A stretch of 11,335 nt of DNA from Methanoculleus sp. GTDB lineage: Archaea > Halobacteriota > Methanomicrobia > Methanomicrobiales > Methanoculleaceae. The DNA lies in assembly GCA_023230425.1 (NCBI GenBank), contig JALNXI010000043.1, positions 1 to 11,335 of the forward strand. Direction: 5' to 3'. Made by a program: the position numbers and the translations under genes. Below, piece after piece: positions 6,142 through 11,335 of this stretch. A model generated the notes under the pieces. It saw nothing but the letters and a program-made list of their open reading frames with translations, did no database searches and was not told the origin of the DNA. The stretch's first letter is position 1. Every line of letters starts with the position of its first letter.

Positions 6142-7581
6142 ATGACTGACCACCTTACGCTTCTGCAGATGAACGACTCGCACGGGTATCTGGAACTGCA
6201 CCCGGAACTCTTCTGGGCCGGGGGCCGGGCCGAGTACCGGATGGCCGGGGGGTATGCCCGGATAGCCGCGCTTATCGATGAGGTGCGGGACGCGCGGCGG
6301 GAGGGGGTGCTCGCGTTTGACTGCGGCGACACCATCCACGGGACCTATCCCGCTGTCCGGTCAGAGGGTGAGGCACTTGTCCCGGTCCTCAACGCCCTCG
6401 GGTTCGACGCCATGACTGCCCACTGGGAGTTTGCCTACGGGCCGGAGCAGTTCCGGAAGGTGGCCCGCGATCTTGACTACCCGGTTCTCGCCATCAACTG
6501 CTACGATGCTACGACCAACGGCCTTGTCTTTCCTCCCTACACCGTCTGCGAGACCGACGGATTGCAGGTGGGTGTCATAGGCATCGCCGCTACCATCGTC
6601 GGCAAGGTGATGCCGCCGTCCTTCTCGAAGGGGATTCGCTTCTCCCTCGGTAACGCCGAACTCCCGGGATACATAGCCCGGCTCCGCGACGATGAGGGGG
6701 TGGACCTGGTCGTGGTGGTATCGCACCTCGGCTTTCCCCAGGAAGTGAAACTTGCCCAGGAAGTGGACGGGATCGATGTCCTCCTCTCGGGGCACACCCA
6801 CAACCGCCTCTTCGAACCGGCCCTCGTCAACAACACCATCATCATTCAGTCCGGCTGCCACGGCTCCTTCCTCGGGCGTCTCGACCTTACGGTCGAGAAC
6901 CGGCGGGTGACGAAGTTCGACCACGAACTCATCGTCGTCGGCGAGGCGGTCCGGCCCGATCCGGGGGTCGAGGAGATGGTTGGGAAGGTCATGGACCCGC
7001 ATCGCGAGCGCCTCTCCCGGGTTGTCGGGGAGACCCGGACCGGCCTCAATCGGAATACGGTCCTTGAGGCCACGATGGACAACCTCCTCCTCCAGGCGCT
7101 GCTTTCGGCCACCGGCGCCGATATGGCCTTCTCGAACGGCTGGCGCTACGGCGCCCCTGTGCCGCCGGGTCCGGTCACGGTAAACGACCTCTGGAACATC
7201 ATCCCGACAAACCCCCCGGTCTCGATGGTCGAAATCACGGGCCGGGAACTCCGAGCGATGATGGAGGAGAACCTGGAGCGGACCTTCGCGCGGGACCCCT
7301 ACAACCAGATGGGCGGCTACGTGAAGCGGTGTATGGGGGTCAACCTCTACTGCAAACTCGAGAACCCGCCCGGGTTCCGCATCCAGGAGTTCTTTGCGGG
7401 CGGGGAGAGGCTTGACCCGGACGCCGTCTACCGGGCTGCGTTCGTCACCGGCCAGGGCGTGCCGGCGAATTACGGGGCAAACCGGGAGGACCTCGATCTC
7501 CGGGCGGTCGAGGCGCTCGAACGCTACCTGGCGGGGGGGCCCGTCAGCGCCGACCTCCGTGGGAGCGTGGTGGCGATATGA
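6142..7581 (+). CDS. SoxB-like metallophosphoesterase (5'-nucleotidase superfamily)
   Basis: Members of this superfamily use two metal ions to hydrolyse phosphoesters or, in SoxB, a sulfate linked to a carrier cysteine. The 479-residue product has the N-terminal metallophosphatase domain: NDSHG (11-15), DCGD (60-63), MTAHWEFAYG (91-100), SHLG (194-197), GHTHN (217-221). It also has the C-terminal 5'-nucleotidase domain (about 300-475), with SNGWRYG (331-337), DLWNIIPTNPP and VEITGREL. Where typical 5'-nucleotidases have GNHEFD, this has AHWEFA. That HWEF form, and the later DPYNQMGGYVKR segment (385-396), resemble SoxB as I recall it. There is no signal peptide, whereas SoxB is exported, so it is probably cytoplasmic. 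The ATG at 6142 is chosen because the fold begins at once; an ATG at 6088 with AAGGAT before it is an alternative. No sox genes are nearby, and the substrate is unknown. Confidence 0.85.
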   Translation: MTDHLTLLQMNDSHGYLELHPELFWAGGRAEYRMAGGYARIAALIDEVRDARREGVLAFDCGDTIHGTYPAVRSEGEALVPVLNALGFDAMTAHWEFAYGPEQFRKVARDLDYPVLAINCYDATTNGLVFPPYTVCETDGLQVGVIGIAATIVGKVMPPSFSKGIRFSLGNAELPGYIARLRDDEGVDLVVVVSHLGFPQEVKLAQEVDGIDVLLSGHTHNRLFEPALVNNTIIIQSGCHGSFLGRLDLTVENRRVTKFDHELIVVGEAVRPDPGVEEMVGKVMDPHRERLSRVVGETRTGLNRNTVLEATMDNLLLQALLSATGADMAFSNGWRYGAPVPPGPVTVNDLWNIIPTNPPVSMVEITGRELRAMMEENLERTFARDPYNQMGGYVKRCMGVNLYCKLENPPGFRIQEFFAGGERLDPDAVYRAAFVTGQGVPANYGANREDLDLRAVEALERYLAGGPVSADLRGSVVAI

Positions 7582-7604
7582 CGCCGGACTCCCGGGTCGT
7601 CATA
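7577..7604 (+). terminator. Hairpin across the stop codon of the SoxB-like gene
   Basis: TATGACG (7577-7583) pairs with CGTCATA (7598-7604), and an inner CCGG/CCGG pair tightens the stem. The TGA stop at 7579-7581 lies in the left arm. Only a short T3 follows, so a role in termination or message 3' end stability is a guess. Confidence 0.35.
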
Positions 7605-7797
7605 CAGGTTTGGGCGAGCGCGATGGGGAGACCCCGGGCCTAATCGCTGTCTTGTGTAACCGCGCCCTCCGCTCCGGGATCTGGTGACGGAGGACTTCCC
7701 GGGCTACGTGGAGATAGTCCCGTCCCGGCGCCGTGCACCTGGTCGTCAGGCAGGCGGAATGCTGGTACTACACCCGGCCGTAAAAAAGAGGGGTATC
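7605..7797. other. Convergent intergenic sequence
   Basis: This lies between two genes that point towards each other. No gene was recognised. It holds a small GGGG-AGA-CCCC hairpin at 7625-7635 and, at its right end, the T-run that follows rps8e. Confidence 0.4.
7782..7789 (-). terminator. T-run after rps8e
   Basis: On the minus strand TCTTTTTT begins about eight bases after the rps8e stop codon. A T-run of this kind is the usual archaeal termination signal. Confidence 0.55.
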
Positions 7798-8175
7798 TTA
7801 TGCGATCAGGACGGCGTTGACGACGCCATCCTGGCCGGGTCTGCTGACGATCCGTGCGCGTCCCGCATCCGTTCTTATGATGGCGCCCCTGGTCAGGAGA
7901 CTCCGCCGGACGTAGTTCGGGTTGGCGCTGTTTGCCTCGACCGCCTCGATCTTCGCCTTCCGGGTCTCGCCGGTTGCGGGGTTCGCGACCGTCGCAAAGT
8001 CTACCCGGAGTGCCCGGACCTTCTGGTTGCCCCCGTAGGTGCGGACAATCTTCTTGCGTTCTTCACCGATGTGCGTCTCTGCCGGAGCTCTTCCGATCTC
8101 CGACCTCTTCTTGCCCTGGGAGGTATGGTAGCGTCCGCCCGATGGCTTCCTTACTGATCTTCCTTGCCACTGCAT
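7798..8175 (-). CDS. rps8e: 30S ribosomal protein eS8
   Basis: eS8 is a small-subunit ribosomal protein of archaea and eukaryotes; the archaeal form is short, and this 125-residue product fits. Landmarks are MQWQGRSVRKPSGGRY at the N-terminus, the basic KKRSEIGRAPAET segment, IVRTYGGNQKVRALR near 43-57, NPNYVRRSLLTRGAII near 85-100 and the C-terminal end at VLIA. The ATG at 8175-8173 has GGTGGTC just upstream. It lies 105 bases downstream of hypB on the same strand. AT-rich elements there (8243-8250 and 8265-8272) suggest its own promoter and a leader of about 40-65 bases. Expression apart from hypB makes sense for a ribosomal gene. Confidence 0.97.
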   Translation of the reverse strand: MQWQGRSVRKPSGGRYHTSQGKKRSEIGRAPAETHIGEERKKIVRTYGGNQKVRALRVDFATVANPATGETRKAKIEAVEANSANPNYVRRSLLTRGAIIRTDAGRARIVSRPGQDGVVNAVLIA

Positions 8176-8264
8176 GTGACCACCGAAATACTCTGTTGAG
8201 GACGCGATACCCGTGGCGGGATAGCAATCTCTCGTTAAAGTGCTATAACTATTCGGGGCGAAGG

Positions 8265-8272
8265 TATTTAAT
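8265..8272 (-). promoter_or_regulatory. TATA-like element for rps8e
   Basis: The minus strand reads ATTAAATA just past the hypB stop codon, which would give a leader of about 65 bases. A second candidate (AGTTATAG, 8243-8250) would give about 42 bases. Which one is used cannot be told from sequence. Confidence 0.35.
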
Positions 8273-8280
8273 CGTGCTGA

Positions 8281-8928
8281 TCATGCGAGGATCGCGTCCA
8301 GCAACTCATCTAACCCTTCCCCGGTCTTCATATTCGTCCGGAAGACCTGCATCTCCGGGTTGTAACGGCGCATATCCTGCTCCATCCGGTCGAGGTTGGC
8401 GCCGACGTACGGGGCGAGGTCGACCTTGTTGATGACGCCGATGGTGCTGCCGCGAAACATCATCGGATGCTTGTTCACCACATCGTCCCCTTCCGTGGAA
8501 CTGACGACGACGATCCTCTTCTCGGCGCCCAGCCGGAAGTCGGTCGGGCAGATCATGTTGCCGACGTTCTCGATGAAGAGGATGTCGATCTCATCGAGCG
8601 GCAGGTGCTCGATAGCATGCTCTACCAGATGGGCGTCGAGGTGACACTCCTTCCCGGTGTTTGCGTTGTAGGCCGGAACCCCGAGGGCGACGATCCGCTG
8701 GAAATCGTCGTCGCCATAGACGTCCCCCGCGATGGCGCCGACACGGAGACCTCGCTCCCGGATCAGGGGTGCGAGCCGCTCGATCGTGGCGGTCTTCCCC
8801 GACCCGATCGCGCCGAGGAGGTCAAACGCCCGGACGCCGTGCTCCTTGAGGTGTTGGGCGTTGGCGTCAGCAATGCGGTTGTTGACGTCGTAGATGTCCT
8901 TCTCTACATGGACATCGATATGATGCAT
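8281..8928 (-). CDS. hypB: Hydrogenase nickel incorporation GTPase HypB
   Basis: HypB is the GTPase that, with HypA, delivers nickel to the active site of [NiFe] hydrogenases, which hydrogen-using methanogens need. The 215-residue product has the P-loop GAIGSGKT (39-46), GDV at 68-70, the metal-binding pair Cys95-His96 in KECHLDAH, Cys127 in MICPTD, ENVGN at 120-124, and NKVD at 167-170. It lacks the long histidine-rich N-terminus of some bacterial forms, with only MHHIDVH at the start. hypA is not adjacent in this window. No ribosome binding site precedes the ATG at 8928-8926; a TATA-like element about 29 bases upstream points to a leaderless message. That element appears shared with the divergent SRP19 gene. 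Confidence 0.97.
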   Translation of the reverse strand: MHHIDVHVEKDIYDVNNRIADANAQHLKEHGVRAFDLLGAIGSGKTATIERLAPLIRERGLRVGAIAGDVYGDDDFQRIVALGVPAYNANTGKECHLDAHLVEHAIEHLPLDEIDILFIENVGNMICPTDFRLGAEKRIVVVSSTEGDDVVNKHPMMFRGSTIGVINKVDLAPYVGANLDRMEQDMRRYNPEMQVFRTNMKTGEGLDELLDAILA

Positions 8929-8941
8929 GGTATACTACTGT

Positions 8942-8951
8942 GATCATGATC
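8942..8951. promoter_or_regulatory. Perfect palindrome GATCATGATC at the hypB promoter
   Basis: This ten-base perfect palindrome lies between the shared TATA element and the hypB start, where a bound protein would interfere with hypB transcription more than with SRP19. It is short enough to be chance, so an operator role is only a possibility. Confidence 0.3.
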
Positions 8952-8952
8952 T

Positions 8953-8960
8953 GTTTATAG
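8953..8960. promoter_or_regulatory. Shared bidirectional TATA-like element for hypB and SRP19
   Basis: The plus strand reads GTTTATAG and the minus strand CTATAAAC. Its centre is about 27 bases from the SRP19 ATG and about 29 from the hypB ATG. The whole intergenic gap is only 55 bases, leaving no room for two separate promoters with leaders, so both messages are probably leaderless. Confidence 0.55.
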
Positions 8961-8983
8961 GTTAACACCCAAACCCTACGACA

Positions 8984-9256
8984 ATGAGCGTTGAGCGCAT
9001 CCTGTACCCCTGTTATTTTGACGTCACGCTGCAGCGGCGGGAGGGGCGCCGCGTCCCGAAGAACCTCGGCGTGAAGTCCCCGGAACTTCCTGCCATCGAG
9101 GCCGTCCTGCGGAGGATGAAGGTCCCGCACCGCCTTGAGGAGCATCACCACCCCGCCCGGTGGGCAGAGCGTGAAGGCCGGATCGTGGCGGAGTGGGAAG
9201 GAAGCAAGGAAGACCTGATCCGGAAGGTCGCAAAAAGCCTCGGGGGCCGGAAATGA
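8984..9256 (+). CDS. srp19: Signal recognition particle protein SRP19
   Basis: SRP19 binds the 7S RNA of the signal recognition particle and helps assemble SRP54 onto it, for targeting of membrane and secreted proteins. The 90-residue product shows the family signatures: ILYPCYFDVTLQRREGRRVPK at 6-26 and EEHHHPARWAEREGRI near 52-67, with a basic C-terminus. Length is usual for archaea. The ATG at 8984 is about 27 bases from a TATA-like element and has no ribosome binding site, so the message is probably leaderless. Its TGA overlaps the ATG of the next gene by four bases (ATGA), which suggests translational coupling. Confidence 0.96.
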   Translation: MSVERILYPCYFDVTLQRREGRRVPKNLGVKSPELPAIEAVLRRMKVPHRLEEHHHPARWAEREGRIVAEWEGSKEDLIRKVAKSLGGRK

Positions 9257-9906
9257 CCGGGATGTACGACCTGCACACTCATACCATCCTCTCTGACGGC
9301 GAACTCCTCCCAACGGAACTCCTCCGCCGTGCTGCCGTACTTGGCTACGATACCCTCGCCATCACCGACCATGCGGACGCCTCGAACCTCGCGCATCTGG
9401 TGGAGGCGGTGGGCCGGGTCCGGGATTCTGCGCGGTGTTACGGCGTGGACCTGCTCGTCGGGGTGGAACTCACTCATGTGCCGCCGTCCCTGATCCCGGC
9501 ACTTGCGCGCGACGCAAAACGGCGCGGTGCCGATATCGTCGTGGTCCACGGCGAGACGGTGGTGGAGCCGGTCGCCCCGGGGACCAACCGCGCCGCCTGC
9601 ATGTGCGAGTACGTGGATGTCCTCGCCCATCCGGGGCTTATAACGGTCGAAGATGCAGGGATAGCAGCGGAGCGTGGGATAGCGCTTGAGATCACCTCCC
9701 GGGCGGGGCACAACCGGACGAACGGCCATGTGGTGCGGGTGGCCCGGGAGGTCGGTTGTCCTCTTACGGTTGATTCTGATACGCACGCCCCGTCTGATCT
9801 GATGTCAAAGGATGCACGGCAGACGGTTGCACTCGGCGCCGGGCTGACGGCGGCGGAATCCCGGGAGATTCTCTCCCTGGATATAAAACGGCTCCTTCAG
9901 AAGTAA
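9253..9906 (+). CDS. PHP-domain phosphatase (histidinol-phosphatase-like)
   Basis: PHP-domain proteins are metal-dependent phosphoesterases; this subgroup is often annotated as histidinol phosphatase-like, but the true substrate is uncertain. The 217-residue product has the family's metal motifs in order: DLHTHTILSDGE (6-17), ITDHAD near 37-42, GVELTH near 74-79, VVHGETVVEP near 98-107, LAHPG near 126-130, and DSDTHAP near 177-183. It has no signal peptide or extra domain. Two ATGs are possible, at 9253 and 9262. The first overlaps the SRP19 stop (ATGA) and is preferred for coupling, though the second lies closer to the fold. No histidine biosynthesis genes are nearby, so linkage does not support that role. 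Confidence 0.9.
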   Translation: MTGMYDLHTHTILSDGELLPTELLRRAAVLGYDTLAITDHADASNLAHLVEAVGRVRDSARCYGVDLLVGVELTHVPPSLIPALARDAKRRGADIVVVHGETVVEPVAPGTNRAACMCEYVDVLAHPGLITVEDAGIAAERGIALEITSRAGHNRTNGHVVRVAREVGCPLTVDSDTHAPSDLMSKDARQTVALGAGLTAAESREILSLDIKRLLQK

Positions 9907-9913
9907 GATGGGG

Positions 9914-9978
9914 TATTTATAATTTAGCAAAATGTTTTTATACTCTTATAGTCAACATATATACGTTACTAAATATAT
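9914..9978 (+). promoter_or_regulatory. AT-rich promoter region with tandem TATA-like elements, gar1-tfb
   Basis: Between the PHP gene and gar1 the sequence turns sharply AT-rich. It holds at least four TATA-like elements: TATTTATAAT (9914-9923), TTTTTATA (9935-9942), ATATATA (9957-9963) and AAATATAT (9971-9978). The third lies best for a start near 9986 and a leader of about 20 bases before gar1. The T5 run at 9935-9939 could also end the PHP message. Which elements are used is unknown. Confidence 0.45.
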
Positions 9979-10008
9979 CCAACTATAGTGTCCCCTAGAG
10001 GTTGCAGT

Positions 10009-10233
10009 TTGCGGTTAATCGGACGTTCTGTAAGTATTTGCGGCAATCGCTTGTTAATCTTGCGATGTGATGCCGCACAGTTGCCCCGTCTCTACGGTGG
10101 GGCTGTGGATCGCCGGTTAAAGCCTGTGGGGATGGTTGTTGACATCTTTGGGAATATATCATCCCCCTATGCCGTAGTCCTCTGCTACAATGGCTGTTCC
10201 GTGCAGGTTGGCGAGAAAATCTTTGCAAAATAG
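10009..10233 (+). CDS. gar1: H/ACA RNA-protein complex protein Gar1
   Basis: Gar1 is a core protein of the H/ACA complex that guides pseudouridylation of rRNA, working with Cbf5, Nop10 and L7Ae. The 74-residue product follows the family pattern: RLIGRSVSICGNRLLILR, then KPVGMVVDIFGNISSPYAVV with the conserved VxDIFG, and VGEKIF near the end. The TTG at 10009 is chosen because it starts the family core and has AGAGGT about six bases upstream; an in-frame GTG at 9988 would add seven residues without similarity. Its TAG stop lies inside the AGGTG that serves tfb, 11 bases before the tfb ATG, so the two form an operon. Confidence 0.85.
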   Translation: MRLIGRSVSICGNRLLILRCDAAQLPRLYGGAVDRRLKPVGMVVDIFGNISSPYAVVLCYNGCSVQVGEKIFAK

Positions 10234-10244
10234 GTGTATAATCG

Positions 10245-11258
10245 ATGGCAGAAGTTGAAAAAATAAAACAGCTGCAGTTGCAGCGTGAGGCCCTGAAGAA
10301 GAGAGGGGAGCAGAAGGTTAAAGAGACAGAGAAGAAGCGTACCGAGGAGAGTGTCCAGTCCGTCTGTCCCGAATGCGGCAGCCGCCAGCTCGTCCACGAC
10401 TACGAGCGTGCCGAACTCGTATGCCAGAGTTGTGGTCTTGTCCTTGACGAGGAGTTCATCGACCGCGGTCCCGAGTGGCGTGCGTTTGACCATGACCAGC
10501 GCATGAAGCGCTCCCGTGTCGGCGCACCGATGACGTTCACGATCCACGACAAGGGTCTCTCGACGATGATCGACTGGAGGAACCGTGACTCCTACGGCCG
10601 GGCGATCTCGAGCAAGAACCGCGCCCAGCTCTACCGGCTCCGGAAGTGGCAGCGGCGTATCCGGGTCTCGAACGCGACCGAGCGGAACCTGGCGTTCGCA
10701 CTCTCGGAACTGGACCGGATGGCATCTGCGCTCGGCCTGCCCCGGAACGTGCGTGAGACCGCGGCGGTGGTCTACCGTGACGCTGTGGACAAGAACCTGA
10801 TTCGCGGCCGGAGTATCGAGGGGGTTGCGGCAGCGGCACTGTATGCGGCATGTCGCCAGTGCAGCGTGCCCCGGACGCTCGATGAGATCGCCGAGGTCTC
10901 CCGGGTATCGAGGAAGGAGATCGGGCGGACCTACCGGTTCATCTCGCGCGAGCTCGGTTTGAAGCTCCTGCCGACGTCGCCGATCGACTACGTTCCGCGC
11001 TTCTGCTCGGGCCTGAACCTGAAGGGTGAGGTCCAGAGCCGCGCGGTTGAGATCCTCAGGCAGGCCGGAGAACGCGAACTTACGAGCGGTAGAGGCCCGA
11101 CTGGCGTCGCGGCGGCCGCCATTTACATCTCCTCGATCCTCGGTGGCGAGCGGCGCACCCAGCGCGAGGTTGCCGAGGTTGCGGGCGTGACCGAGGTCAC
11201 GATCAGGAACAGATATAAGGAACTGGCAGAAAAACTAGATATCGAGATCATACTCTGA
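10245..11258 (+). CDS. tfb: Transcription initiation factor TFB
   Basis: TFB binds the TATA-TBP complex and recruits archaeal RNA polymerase, like eukaryotic TFIIB. The 337-residue product has a lysine/glutamate-rich N-terminal extension (1-37) that may be coiled coil. A zinc ribbon with Cys41, Cys44, Cys60 and Cys63 (CPECG, CQSCG) follows, then the B-finger/linker around [14 protein letters not shown] (86-99) and two cyclin-like repeats, roughly 125-215 and 225-315. The second ends in the helix-turn-helix segment [20 protein letters not shown]. Length is normal. The ATG at 10245 has AGGTG eight bases upstream, overlapping the gar1 stop codon. tRNA-Ala follows 11 bases past the stop. Confidence 0.98.
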   Translation: MAEVEKIKQLQLQREALKKRGEQKVKETEKKRTEESVQSVCPECGSRQLVHDYERAELVCQSCGLVLDEEFIDRGPEWRAFDHDQRMKRSRVGAPMTFTIHDKGLSTMIDWRNRDSYGRAISSKNRAQLYRLRKWQRRIRVSNATERNLAFALSELDRMASALGLPRNVRETAAVVYRDAVDKNLIRGRSIEGVAAAALYAACRQCSVPRTLDEIAEVSRVSRKEIGRTYRFISRELGLKLLPTSPIDYVPRFCSGLNLKGEVQSRAVEILRQAGERELTSGRGPTGVAAAAIYISSILGGERRTQREVAEVAGVTEVTIRNRYKELAEKLDIEIIL

Positions 11259-11269
11259 TCTCATATTTT

Positions 11270-11335
11270 GGGCTCGTAGATCAGGGGTAGATCGCTACGT
11301 TCGCAACGTAGAAGCCGCGGGTTCAAATCCCGCCG
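11270..11335 (+). tRNA. tRNA-Ala (anticodon CGC), cut by the window end
   Basis: The 5' acceptor arm is GGGCTCG and the D arm GATC-AGGGGTA-GATC. The anticodon stem CTACG/CGTAG encloses loop TTCGCAA with anticodon CGC, and the T arm is GCGGG-TTCAAAT-CCCGC. The window ends two bases into the 3' acceptor strand, so the discriminator, the presence of CCA and the G3-U70 identity pair cannot be checked. Only 11 bases separate it from the tfb stop, with no room for a separate promoter outside the tfb frame. It is read through from gar1-tfb or started from within tfb, where TAGATATC (11236-11243) is a possible TATA element. Confidence 0.93.

Noticed and set aside
7684..8157. A plus-strand frame opposite rps8e starting at GTG 7684
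   Set aside because: Mostly antisense to rps8e; its first part has no recognisable similarity.
1..11335. CRISPR array, insertion sequence, toxin-antitoxin or defence system
   Set aside because: No regular repeat-spacer pattern, transposase, terminal inverted repeats or paired small toxin-like genes were seen.

Overview
The window reads as ordinary chromosomal sequence of a GC-rich methanogenic euryarchaeon, most like Methanoculleus or a close relative in Methanomicrobiales. This rests on archaeal-only genes (aIF5B, eS6, eS8, SRP19, Gar1, TFB), archaeal TATA boxes and GGTGAT-type ribosome binding sites, strong G/C at third codon positions, hypB (nickel hydrogenase maturation) and a secreted serpin. 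The genus is an inference from protein character and base composition; no database search was possible.

Layout, left to right. A lipoprotein-type serpin gene (minus strand) is followed by a stretch holding a short membrane-protein gene that looks frameshifted, then tRNA-His (minus). A roughly 300-base intergenic region before infB carries a phased array of GTCTTC half-sites, a TATA-like element, two hairpins and a T6 run. It could hold a leader or a small RNA. Then come infB (aIF5B) and rps6e on the plus strand. After these lies a hairpin-dense, gene-free stretch with a bacterial-style terminator, and an N-terminally truncated GNAT acetyltransferase with AT-richer codons than its neighbours. 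This is the most accessory-looking part of the window. A translationally coupled minus-strand pair follows (an unrecognised 140-residue protein and a DUF2240 protein). Divergent from it is a SoxB-like metallophosphoesterase. Next are rps8e and hypB on the minus strand, SRP19 and a PHP-domain phosphatase on the plus strand (4-base overlap), gar1 and tfb, and a tRNA-Ala(CGC) cut by the window edge.

How the genes fit together. Most are information-processing genes: translation initiation (aIF5B), ribosome (eS6, eS8), tRNA, protein targeting (SRP19), rRNA pseudouridylation (Gar1) and transcription initiation (TFB). Several intergenic regions suggest compact archaeal promoters, with TATA-like elements about 27-30 bases before the start codon. 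This implies leaderless or nearly leaderless messages for the serpin, the unknown 140-residue protein, hypB and SRP19. hypB and SRP19 appear to share one TATA element read in both directions.

No obvious defence system, CRISPR array, insertion sequence or prophage was seen. The best leads are the SoxB-like enzyme in a methanogen, the phased GTCTTC array with possible structured RNA upstream of infB, the frameshifted small membrane gene, and the shared hypB/SRP19 promoter with its adjacent palindrome.
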